Assembly: GCA_963702525.1 (NCBI GenBank) | Contig: CAVPCY010000016.1 | Location: 1-18,862 of the forward strand | DNA length: 18,862 nt | Source of the DNA: CAVPCY01 sp963702525 | GTDB lineage: Bacteria; Actinomycetota; Coriobacteriia; Anaerosomatales; PHET01 | Direction of reading: 5' to 3' | Shown: piece by piece, positions 1 to 7,698 of the stretch | How the letters are laid out: every line of letters starts with the position of its first letter | How positions within the stretch are numbered: position 1 is the first letter of the stretch | Notes under the pieces: generated by a model | Database searches by the model: none | The model's input: only the letters and a program-made list of their open reading frames with translations | What the model was told of the DNA's origin: nothing | Position numbers and translations under genes: made by a program

Positions 1-28
1 AGGGCATCTTCGCGTCACCGCCTCCTGC

Positions 29-34
29 TAGCAT
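29..34 (+). promoter_or_regulatory. Candidate -10 box of the nuclease operon
   Basis: TAGCAT fits the TAnnnT form of a bacterial -10 element and would place transcription start near position 41, about 25 bases before the GTG at 66. The likely ribosome binding site GGAGGGG lies at 52-58. No clear -35 box is visible, and the window begins too close to exclude a promoter further upstream. Confidence 0.35.
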
Positions 35-65
35 GGTTTGACACCCGAGAGGGAGGGGTCTACCT

Positions 66-1319
66 GTGCACGATCGCGTCACATTCATCCACGCAGCCGA
101 CTTGCATCTCGACGCGCCGTTCGTCGGCCTGACCGCCGCATCTGAGCGCATCGGGCGCGCCCTGGCGGAGGCGACCTACGACGCGTTTCGCCGAGTGATC
201 GACACGGCCCTTGAGCGCGAGGTCGATTTCGTGCTCGTCGCCGGCGACGCGTACAACGCGCGCGACAAGAGTCTGCGTGCGCAGCTACGGTTCCGCGAGC
301 AGATGAAGCGACTTGCCGAGGAGGGCATCGAGGTCTTCGTCGTGCACGGGAATCACGATCCTGCGAGCGGGTGGTCAGCAGGGCTCGCGCTTCCTGACAA
401 CGTGCATGTGTTCCCGATCGACCGTGTCGGTCGCACCGAGGTGGTGCGCGACGGCGAACTGGTCGCTGCCGTCTATGGCCGCAGTTTCGCGCGCGCCGCC
501 GAGACCGCCAACTTCTCCCTCGACTATCGGCGTGAGGCCACCGATCCAGTCGCGATCGGTTTGCTACACGCCAACGTGGGCGGCAATAGCGACTACGACC
601 CATATGCGCCGGCATCCCTCGAAGACCTGCGCGCCTCGGGCATGGACTACTGGGCACTGGGCCACATCCACAAGCAGGAGGTGCTCGCCGAGAACCCCTG
701 GATCGTCTACGCAGGCAGCCCGCAAGGCATCAACCCGAAAGAGACCGGTCCGCACGGCTGCTTCGTGGTCGAGATCTCAGGTACTGGCGCAGTGTCGCTC
801 GAACACGTTGAGACGGCACCAGTGGCTTGGGCGCGGGTGGAACTCGACGCGTCTGCGGCGGGCGGCCTCGACGAAGTCCGCTCGTTGGTCGTTCGGACGT
901 GTGATGACCTCCTCGCTCGCGAGGGGCGCGCGGTCGTTGCGCGGTTCGTCCTCAAGGGGCGAAGCGAGGCGCACGCAGACCTCGCGCGGCCCGGAGTGCT
1001 AGCACAACTGCTGGAGGACGTGCGCGCGGAGCAGGGAGCCGGCGACCCCTGGGTGTGGGTCGATCGCGTCGATGACCACACGGCGGCGGTGATCGACCTC
1101 GACGCAGTCCGAGAGGGCGCCGATTTCGCCGCGGAGGTGGTGCGCATCGCCGATGAGTTACTGGCGGACGACGCGAGACTCCTGGCACTCATCGGCGAGA
1201 TCGCGACGCCGGTAGCTGCCTCGCTGACTGGCTACGAGCCGGGCGTAGAGGCCGCCGACGCGCTGCAGCGCGCGCGCGACGCAGTTCTCGACGAGTTGCT
1301 CGGCGGTGAGGCCCGATGA
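66..1319 (+). CDS. SbcD/YhaO-like metallophosphoesterase (DNA repair nuclease)
   Basis: This 417-residue protein is a calcineurin-like metallophosphoesterase of the SbcD/Mre11/YhaO type, expected to be the Mn-dependent nuclease half of a DNA-end processing complex. The metal-binding motifs appear in order: D12-x-H14 (DLHLD), G60-D61 (VAGDAYNARD), G95-N96-H97-D98 (HGNHDP), H168 (LLHAN) and G199-H200-x-H202 (ALGHIHK). The C-terminal 170 residues would be the capping and partner-binding region. The GTG start at 66 is preceded by GGAGGGG at 52-58, seven bases away. The stop overlaps the next start as ATGA at 1316-1319, so the two genes are translationally coupled, as in yhaO-yhaN pairs. The YhaO branch is favoured over true SbcD because the partner has a membrane hairpin. 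The fold is near certain; the DNA repair role is inferred from the family. Confidence 0.92.
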   Translation: MHDRVTFIHAADLHLDAPFVGLTAASERIGRALAEATYDAFRRVIDTALEREVDFVLVAGDAYNARDKSLRAQLRFREQMKRLAEEGIEVFVVHGNHDPASGWSAGLALPDNVHVFPIDRVGRTEVVRDGELVAAVYGRSFARAAETANFSLDYRREATDPVAIGLLHANVGGNSDYDPYAPASLEDLRASGMDYWALGHIHKQEVLAENPWIVYAGSPQGINPKETGPHGCFVVEISGTGAVSLEHVETAPVAWARVELDASAAGGLDEVRSLVVRTCDDLLAREGRAVVARFVLKGRSEAHADLARPGVLAQLLEDVRAEQGAGDPWVWVDRVDDHTAAVIDLDAVREGADFAAEVVRIADELLADDARLLALIGEIATPVAASLTGYEPGVEAADALQRARDAVLDELLGGEAR

Positions 1320-3844
1320 AGCTCACCGGAATCGAGGCGATTCGGTATGGCGCGCTCGAGGGTGAGTGCCTTGAGGCGCTCAGTGACGGGCTCACCGTGG
1401 TGCTTGGTCCTAACGAGTCCGGCAAGTCCACGATGACGGCGCTCACTCGCCACGTTCTCTACGGCTATCCCGATGGGCGATCGAAGGAGCGCAGCTACGC
1501 ACCGCGGGCAGGCGCCCGCGTGGCCCGGCTCGTCTTCTCGGACGCGGCGGGAGAGTGGGCACTCGAGCGCGTCGACGGCAAGAATCGGGGCACCGTATCG
1601 GTCGCTGCGCGCCGCGGAGCGGAGCGGCCCGAACTGCTCGGTGAACTGGTGAGCGGCGTGAGCGAGCAGACCTATCGGGTCGTCTTCGGGTTCGGCCTCG
1701 ACGAGCTTGCTCAGATTGAGAGCGGCGACAACGCCGACATAGTCTCCCGGCTCTACGCGGCGGGCTACGGCCTCGCGGTCAACCCGATGGACGCAAGGAA
1801 GCGCCTCATCGCTGCGGCCGAAGAGCTCTACGCACCCAGGGCCTCGAAGCCCGCGGTCAACGCACTCGCAGGCAAGGTGCGAGAGCTCAAGATGCAGATC
1901 GGGGCTCTTGAGGCGCAGGCGGCGGAGTACGCCGGTGAGCAGGCGCACCTCGGTGAACTCGCCGATGGCCTCGCGCCGCTTGGCGCGCGTCGGGATGCGC
2001 TCGACACCGGCTTGCACGCGCTCGAACAGGACGTGACACGTCTGGCTGCGGCCTCTGAGGAGATTCAGGACCTTGGGGGCCAGGCGCGGGAGGCAGACGC
2101 AGCAATCGCGAACGTTGAGCGTGGCATCGATCTGGTGGTGGTCGACGAGCGGGTCATCTCGGTTGCGCCTGGACTCTCGGCGGTACTTGAGGAGACCTCC
2201 GGGTTTCGCCAGCGGCTTGAGTCCATCGCGGCTGCCGAGAATACCGCTGAAGAGACGGAGCGTCGTGCCAACGCCGTCACGCTGCCCGAGGGCGCATACG
2301 ACAGCGTCGAGAACCGCGCGGCTGTCGATGCGTGGCGCGATCGGTTGGCGGAGTTGAGGGTGAAGGCGGGCAGCGCCGAAGAAGCAGCGCGCCGAGCAGA
2401 GGCGCAGGCCGCAAGTACCGAGCAGGTGGCCGGCGAGATCACGGCGACCGCGCCCGCGGAGTCCAGCAGGCTCCCGATGGCCCTGTCGCTCGTCTCAGTG
2501 GGTGCTGGCGTCGTCTCCGTTGCGGTCGGGCTGCTGTTCAGCCAGCCGCTAGCCGCAGTGCTGGGTGCTGTCGTGCTGCTCGCGGGTGCCGTCGCGCTTG
2601 CTGTCGCGCTGTCGCGCCGGTCGGTCACCGCGGGCACGGGCACGGCCCTTTCGGCGGACGCAGCTCGACTGCGTGCGGACGCGGTGGCGCAACGGTCACT
2701 CGCTGCCGCGGCCACAGCCGAGCTTGAGGACGCGAACAACGAGTGGCGGGCATGGCTCGCGGCCGCAGGGCTCGATGCTCACGGAGACGATCCAACTGCG
2801 GTGCGCTTGCTGCTTGACGAACTCGCGGAGCGCCAGCGTCTCTTGAACGACGCAAGGCGATACAGCGACGCGGCGGCACGGGAGCGGGAGGCTGCGGAGG
2901 CGTGGGTCGTGCGTCTGGTTGACGCGATCCGCCGCTACGACGACTCGGCCGGGCAGATCGTGCCGCTTGCCGAAGCCACCGGGCTGGCGGCGCGCGCGAA
3001 ACGTGATCTCGACGTGGCCCGTGAGGCGGCGGCCGAGCGCGCACAACTCACCCGCGATCTGGAGACGGCGCGTTCACAGCGTCGCCGGATTGGCGAGCGG
3101 CTCGACGCTGCGCGTGCGCTGTCGGAAGAGATCGCCGAGCGCCACGAGCTCGAGCCCGAAACGGCTCTCCCCGCGCTTCGGTCGCTGGTCGACCGCGCGC
3201 GCGCAGAACTCTCCGAGGTGCGCGCGGCCTACGACGCGCTTTCGCGCGAGTACAGCGAGCTCACAGGACGCCTCAACACCGAGGGGCGCGACAACGCGAT
3301 GGCAGTCGCGCGACAACAGATCGAAAGTGCTCGGAACGAGGCCGTCGATGCGGCCGACCGATACGTGGTGACTTCGCTCGCTGTGAGCCTGCTCGATGGC
3401 GCGCGCGAGCGTTTTGAACGGGAGCGGCAGCCCGAGGTGGTTCGGACGGCGGGACGGGTCTTCTCGGCGATGACCGACGGTCGCTACACGGGCGTGCGCG
3501 TTCCGCTCGACAACAGTGGGATCTCGGTCGTCACGGCCGACGGGACCGTGCGCTCGACCGGCGAACTGTCACGAGGCACCGCCGAGCAACTCTACCTTGC
3601 GCTGCGGGTCGGACTGATCGGCGCGCTCAAGGAGCAGGGACGTTCGCTCCCGATCCTGATGGACGACGTGGTCGTGAACTTCGATCCCGAACGTCGCAGT
3701 GGTGCGGTGCAGGCGGTGTCGGAACTTGCGGCGCTGCGACAGGTCGTCTTCTTCACCTGCCACCCGGAAACCGCTCAAGCGCTGACCGAGGCGGTGTCCG
3801 GGGCCGTCCTCGTCACTCTCGATCGCTGCTCGCTCTCGGGCTAG
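1316..3844 (+). CDS. YhaN/SbcC-like SMC-type ATPase with central membrane hairpin
   Basis: This 842-residue protein has the Rad50/SbcC layout: an N-terminal ATPase half, a long coiled-coil region and a C-terminal ATPase half. Walker A is GPNESGKST at residues 31-39. The ABC signature SRGTAEQ is at about 752-758, Walker B ends in D783-D784 (ILMDD), and an H-loop-like TCHPE follows near 819. Between the coiled coils, where SbcC and Rad50 carry a CxxC zinc hook, residues about 385-432 instead form two hydrophobic segments (for example VGAGVVSVAVGLLF) ending in RR. I see no CxxC there. This matches what I recall of Bacillus YhaN and suggests the arm tip sits in the membrane. The ATG overlaps the nuclease stop by four bases. 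Its TAG stop shares a CTAG palindrome with the convergent copper ATPase gene. A role in DNA end repair is inferred. Confidence 0.9.
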   Translation: MKLTGIEAIRYGALEGECLEALSDGLTVVLGPNESGKSTMTALTRHVLYGYPDGRSKERSYAPRAGARVARLVFSDAAGEWALERVDGKNRGTVSVAARRGAERPELLGELVSGVSEQTYRVVFGFGLDELAQIESGDNADIVSRLYAAGYGLAVNPMDARKRLIAAAEELYAPRASKPAVNALAGKVRELKMQIGALEAQAAEYAGEQAHLGELADGLAPLGARRDALDTGLHALEQDVTRLAAASEEIQDLGGQAREADAAIANVERGIDLVVVDERVISVAPGLSAVLEETSGFRQRLESIAAAENTAEETERRANAVTLPEGAYDSVENRAAVDAWRDRLAELRVKAGSAEEAARRAEAQAASTEQVAGEITATAPAESSRLPMALSLVSVGAGVVSVAVGLLFSQPLAAVLGAVVLLAGAVALAVALSRRSVTAGTGTALSADAARLRADAVAQRSLAAAATAELEDANNEWRAWLAAAGLDAHGDDPTAVRLLLDELAERQRLLNDARRYSDAAAREREAAEAWVVRLVDAIRRYDDSAGQIVPLAEATGLAARAKRDLDVAREAAAERAQLTRDLETARSQRRRIGERLDAARALSEEIAERHELEPETALPALRSLVDRARAELSEVRAAYDALSREYSELTGRLNTEGRDNAMAVARQQIESARNEAVDAADRYVVTSLAVSLLDGARERFERERQPEVVRTAGRVFSAMTDGRYTGVRVPLDNSGISVVTADGTVRSTGELSRGTAEQLYLALRVGLIGALKEQGRSLPILMDDVVVNFDPERRSGAVQAVSELAALRQVVFFTCHPETAQALTEAVSGAVLVTLDRCSLSG

Positions 3845-6402
3845 CGGCTACCACCCGCGAACCGCAGCCGCCACGAGTTCGCGACCACGGCAAGTGACGA
3901 GAGCGCCATCGCGATCGCCGCCGTGATCGGGCTCAGCACGCCCATGACCGCCAGCGGCACCGTCACGAGGTTGTACGAGAACGCCCACCACAGGTTCTGG
4001 TCGACGACGCGCCGCGTGGCACGGGCGATGTCGACAAGCGGTGGAAGCGATGCGAGCGGCGATCCGCCCGCGGCCTCGATGTCGAACACCGCGCCCTGCC
4101 GAGAAGCCACCGCGCGGTAGCGCTCCGCGGCGGCCGGGTCTCCCAGCAGCACCACGTCGGCCGCGAGCTGGGCCACGTCGCTCGCCCCGCCGATCGCCAC
4201 AGCCAGGTCCGCGGCACCGAGCGCGGCCGCGTCGTTGATCCCGTCGCCCACGAAGGCGACCGCGGGAACCGCGTCGCGCCCGCCGCCGCCCAGCGCGAGC
4301 TCCTCGGCGAGTTCGCGCACGATGCGCTCCTTGTCGTGAGGCAGCACCTCCGAGAAGACCCGCTTCACGCCGAGCGACCCGGCCACGGCTTCGGTCGTGG
4401 CGGTCGCGTCGCCACTCACGATGGCGGTCTCGATCTTTCGGCGTGCGAGTGCTGCCAGCGCCGGAGCCGCGTCGGGCCTGATGCGGTCCTCCAGCACGAC
4501 GCCTCCCAAGACGCGCTCGCCGGCAGCGATCCACACGACGATGCGGCCGGCCTGTCGCTGCTCGAGCGCCCCAGCGACGAGATCGGCCGGAACCGACAGC
4601 TCTTTCAGCTCCAGCAGCCGCTCGGAACCGGCCAGCGCCGTCGCTCCCGATACCGTGCCGCTGACGCCCATGCCCGCGTGCCGAGCGACGTGCTCGGCCG
4701 GCGACACCGTGATGTCGCGCTCGCGGGCGGCGGCGGCGATGGCGGCGGCTACCGGATGCGGGTCTCCTGCCTCCAGCGCCGCAGCCGTGCCGAGGAGGAA
4801 CTCCGCATCCTGCTCGGGGAGGGCCTCAGGCAACGTCGCCACCACTGACGCGTGTCCCTCGGTGAGCGTGCCGGTCTTGTCGAGGGCGACCAGGCGCAAG
4901 TCCCTCGCGCGCTCGAGGGCGGGGCCGCCGCGGATGAGCGCACCGCGCCGAGCGCCCGCGCCCACCGCGTTCACCACCGCGAGCGGGGTGGCGAGACCAA
5001 GCGCACACGGGCATGCGACCACGAGCACGGTGACGGCTCGAGCGACGGCTTCGCTCGCCCCGGTGGTGACACCGACTATCAGCAGCGTGGCCGCGGCGAC
5101 CGCGAGCACCACCGGGACGAACACGCCCGCGACCGCATCGGCGAGCCTCTGCGAGTGGGACTTCGCGAAGACGGCGTCCTCGGCGACGGCGGCGAGGCGG
5201 CCGGTGAGGGTGTCGGAGGCCACTCTGGTCACCCGCACTACGAGGACGGCGGTGAGATTGACTGTGCCCGCCCAGACCTCGTCGCCTGGCGTAGCCGCGG
5301 CTGGCAGCGGCTCGCCGGTAAGGCGCGAGCGGTCCAGCTCGCTCTCGCCGCTGGTGACGACGCCGTCGACGGGCACCCGCTCGCCCGGCCGCACGGCGAT
5401 CAGCGCGCCGGGCTCGACCTTGGCGACCGGCACGCGGGACGCCTCGGCCAGCGCACCCGACTCCGGCAGGAGCCACGCCTCCTCGGCAGAGGCGGTCGAG
5501 GCCAGCACCACGACCGCCCTCGCGGCGTCACGCTGCCCCAGCGACTCGAGCCAACGGCCGAGCAGCACGATCGTCGTGATCATGGCTGCGGACTCGAAGT
5601 AGGTGGGGCCGCTGCCGATGAGCGTGGCCCAGACGCTGTAGAACCACGCGGTCCACGTCCCCAAGACCACCAGCGTGTCCATCGTCGCGCGCCGCACGCG
5701 GGCAGCACGCCACGCGCCCGCTAGGAACGGCCACCCGGAGTAGAGCAGCACCACGAGCGAGCCGACGGCCGTGAACAGCTCGACGCGCTGCACGCCCGCG
5801 TACTCTGCGGACAGGAACGCCGGATAGAGCACGAACAGGGTCGGCCACAGCACCCACATCCCCACCGCGGCGCCAACGAAGAACCGCAGGAACATGTCGG
5901 CCGAGTCCGTTGCGGCGGCATCGGCCAGCCGCGCGGGCTCCGCCCGGTAGCCGAGCAGCCCGACTCGGTCCCTCAGCTCGTCGGGCTCGGTCCGCGCCGG
6001 GTCGTAGGTGACGCGTGCGAGCGAGGCCGCGTAGCTCACCTCGGCGTCGAGCACCCCGTCGATCCCCAGCAAGGCGTCTTCGAGCACGAGCGCGCACGAG
6101 GAGCACCACATCCCGCCCACGCGCAGCGTTTCTCGGCGGGCACCGGCCGCGGCGGCAGCCACCGCCTTACGCTCGGCGGCCCGTGCGTTGCGCGCGCTGC
6201 GCTCGCCGGGCGGGGCGAGCAGCTCCGAGAACCCACCGGCTTCGGCCGCGCTCCACACACGTCGGCAACCCTCGCAGCAGAAGTCGTGGCCGTCGTCTCG
6301 AAGCGGTCTGCCGATCAGTGGCAGCCCGCACAGGTCGCACGCAGCCCGCCCGCCCGCCGAGCGCTCGGCGCCGCCCTCGCGCGGGTCTGGCGGACCGCTC
6401 AC
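3841..6402 (-). CDS. ccoI: Copper-transporting P1B-type ATPase, CcoI-like
   Basis: This is a P-type ATPase of about 853 residues that should export Cu(I) for the heme-copper centre of the cbb3 oxidase encoded upstream. The N-terminal Cys cluster (C22-x2-C25, then C42-C43-x2-C46) matches the metal-binding domain often found at the front of CcoI/FixI proteins. An HMA domain follows with GMWCSSC at 97-103. The core carries TGEPLP, the CPC membrane motif at 464-466 (ACPCALG), phosphorylation site D508 (DKTGT), an HP motif (GDPHPVA) and GDGINDA near 719-725. I chose the GTG at 6402, which leaves a 10-base gap after the upstream gene; a TTG at 6453 would overlap it by 41 bases. Neither start has a strong ribosome binding site. 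It is the last gene of the cco operon. CcoI is favoured over CopA because of operon position and the N-terminal Cys domain. Confidence 0.88.
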   Translation of the reverse strand: MSGPPDPREGGAERSAGGRAACDLCGLPLIGRPLRDDGHDFCCEGCRRVWSAAEAGGFSELLAPPGERSARNARAAERKAVAAAAAGARRETLRVGGMWCSSCALVLEDALLGIDGVLDAEVSYAASLARVTYDPARTEPDELRDRVGLLGYRAEPARLADAAATDSADMFLRFFVGAAVGMWVLWPTLFVLYPAFLSAEYAGVQRVELFTAVGSLVVLLYSGWPFLAGAWRAARVRRATMDTLVVLGTWTAWFYSVWATLIGSGPTYFESAAMITTIVLLGRWLESLGQRDAARAVVVLASTASAEEAWLLPESGALAEASRVPVAKVEPGALIAVRPGERVPVDGVVTSGESELDRSRLTGEPLPAAATPGDEVWAGTVNLTAVLVVRVTRVASDTLTGRLAAVAEDAVFAKSHSQRLADAVAGVFVPVVLAVAAATLLIVGVTTGASEAVARAVTVLVVACPCALGLATPLAVVNAVGAGARRGALIRGGPALERARDLRLVALDKTGTLTEGHASVVATLPEALPEQDAEFLLGTAAALEAGDPHPVAAAIAAAARERDITVSPAEHVARHAGMGVSGTVSGATALAGSERLLELKELSVPADLVAGALEQRQAGRIVVWIAAGERVLGGVVLEDRIRPDAAPALAALARRKIETAIVSGDATATTEAVAGSLGVKRVFSEVLPHDKERIVRELAEELALGGGGRDAVPAVAFVGDGINDAAALGAADLAVAIGGASDVAQLAADVVLLGDPAAAERYRAVASRQGAVFDIEAAGGSPLASLPPLVDIARATRRVVDQNLWWAFSYNLVTVPLAVMGVLSPITAAIAMALSSLAVVANSWRLRFAGGSR

Positions 6403-6412
6403 GGGGGCGGTC

Positions 6413-7177
6413 TCACGCGCCTGCGGCCAGGCCGATGCCCTGCCACACGACAATCAACCCGAGGCCGACGACCAGAGCACCCGAGGCGGTCGCGAACGCG
6501 CCGCGGGCGCGCACTCCCAGCAGGCCGCTCGCCGCGCCGAATCCAGCGAGCGCGGGCACGGTGCCCAACCCGAAGGCGAGCATCGTGAGCGCTCCGTAGA
6601 GCGGGTAGCCCGTCGCGAGTGCCGCGATCTCGACCGGCAGGAGCGGAGCGCAGGGCAACAGGCCCATCAGCATCCCAAGTGCGAACCCCCAGCGCGGTCC
6701 GCGGCGCAGCAACTCGGACGTCGCGCGCCCGAACCACGGCCGGTCGGTGAGCAGCCGGGTGGGCTCGGGAAGACGCGTGCCCCGCGCGCGAAGCGAACTC
6801 GCCAACAGCACGACGCCGGCGGCCACCATCGCGACGCCGCCGGCGAGCTTGAGCCAGCGGGTCACGTTCTCGGGCGAGAAGGGGCCCGAGAGCGCGGCCA
6901 TCGCTCCGGCCTGGCCGAGGAGCCCGAGCAGGGCGCCCAGCAGCGCGTAGGTCGTGATGCGGCCCGCGTGATACCCCAGCTGAAAGCCGAGCGGCCGCTT
7001 GGAGCCTGCGCCACCTCCTGCGGTCCGCACCCCGCAGCCCTCGGCAAGCGAAGCGGCGGCGACGAACGGCCCGCACATCGCCAGGCAGTGCCCGAACCCC
7101 CCCGTCAGCCCGAGGAGAAAGGCGCCCCACAGGGCGGCCGACCCAAGGCCGGCTATCTGCATGCTTCCGTGGTCCAT
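6413..7177 (-). CDS. DsbD_2/SafE-type membrane protein, cbb3 assembly associated
   Basis: This 254-residue polytopic membrane protein has about six hydrophobic segments. The first contains GGFGHCLAMCGPF, with H30, C31 and C35, the hallmark of the DsbD_2 (cytochrome c biogenesis transmembrane) family, often labelled sulfite exporter TauE/SafE. Such genes commonly sit beside ccoI and ccoS and are thought to help copper or thiol handling during oxidase assembly; the substrate is not established. The ATG at 7177 begins one base after the TAG of the upstream gene, and the end lies 10 bases from the copper ATPase start, so co-translation is likely. A His- and Met-bearing start (MDHGSM) could be a soft metal site, but this is speculative. 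Confidence 0.82.
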   Translation of the reverse strand: MDHGSMQIAGLGSAALWGAFLLGLTGGFGHCLAMCGPFVAAASLAEGCGVRTAGGGAGSKRPLGFQLGYHAGRITTYALLGALLGLLGQAGAMAALSGPFSPENVTRWLKLAGGVAMVAAGVVLLASSLRARGTRLPEPTRLLTDRPWFGRATSELLRRGPRWGFALGMLMGLLPCAPLLPVEIAALATGYPLYGALTMLAFGLGTVPALAGFGAASGLLGVRARGAFATASGALVVGLGLIVVWQGIGLAAGA

Positions 7178-7178
7178 G

Positions 7179-7502
7179 CTACTGGGTCAGGAACTTGTCG
7201 AAGGCGCCGAGCGGACCGTTGAGAGCCTGCACGAAGTACACGACGTAGAAGATCAGGAACACGACGTATGCAACGATGATCCCCTTGATGATGAACGGGA
7301 CCTTACCGTGGGCCTCTTCCAGCCCCTCGGGGTAGCGATGGATCGGCTCGGCGACGTCGGGAAGCACTTCCTCGGCGGGGACCATGTCTCCTCCGGCCTT
7401 GCGGAACCATCCCGAGCGCGCCGTGAAGTAGACGACGAGGAAGAACGTGACGCCCACGGCTAGCGCCCAGAGCGTCGCTGCGATCTGTTGCGACTGCGGC
7501 AT
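7179..7502 (-). CDS. Heme-free CcoP-like membrane anchor of cbb3 oxidase
   Basis: This 107-residue protein has two membrane helices (about residues 8-27 and 69-93) and no CxxCH motif. Its plan matches the N-terminal anchor of CcoP as I remember it: a helix ending in ARSGW, an acidic linker with HRYPEGLEE (compare HxFxGIEE in CcoP), a second helix, then a short LNGPLG tail (compare the GLG of CcoP). The heme-bearing part of CcoP is absent; the protein simply stops at FDKFLTQ. The ATG at 7502 is preferred over the GTG-type start at 7547 because AGGAG lies nine bases upstream and the longer version would overlap ccoS. It sits between ccoS and the DsbD_2-type gene. It probably anchors or stabilises the oxidase in place of full CcoP. 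A CcoQ-like small subunit is the alternative. Confidence 0.68.
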   Translation of the reverse strand: MPQSQQIAATLWALAVGVTFFLVVYFTARSGWFRKAGGDMVPAEEVLPDVAEPIHRYPEGLEEAHGKVPFIIKGIIVAYVVFLIFYVVYFVQALNGPLGAFDKFLTQ

Positions 7503-7506
7503 GGCG

Positions 7507-7698
7507 TCACGCTCCTGTCTCAGAGTCGGCGGGGGAGCCGGATTCACCGGGGTACGGGTCGTCGATCGTGAGCACGATTCCCGCGGCGCCGGCGAGATCG
7601 CGCCACTGACCGGCGGCGATCGACCATGCCAAAGCGACGGCGGCGATCGAGACGAACACGGCGAACGTGGCCACGATCATGTAGACGGAGAGGTCCAT
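7507..7698 (-). CDS. ccoS: CcoS-like cbb3 oxidase maturation protein
   Basis: This is a 63-residue single-helix membrane protein. After the helix (residues about 5-27) comes WSIAAGQWRDLAGAA and then a DD-containing segment, which is the CcoS/FixS pattern (W-x-SGQFDDLE...DD). CcoS is needed for insertion of heme and copper cofactors into CcoN. Its ATG overlaps the stop of the pentaheme gene by one base (TGATG at 7700-7696), indicating translational coupling. A gap of only four bases separates it from the next gene, whose ribosome binding site lies inside the ccoS tail. The reading frame stays open upstream to 8172, but that part is a shadow of the cytochrome gene and the true start is at 7698. 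The tail is somewhat longer than in proteobacterial CcoS. Confidence 0.85.
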   Translation of the reverse strand: MDLSVYMIVATFAVFVSIAAVALAWSIAAGQWRDLAGAAGIVLTIDDPYPGESGSPADSETGA

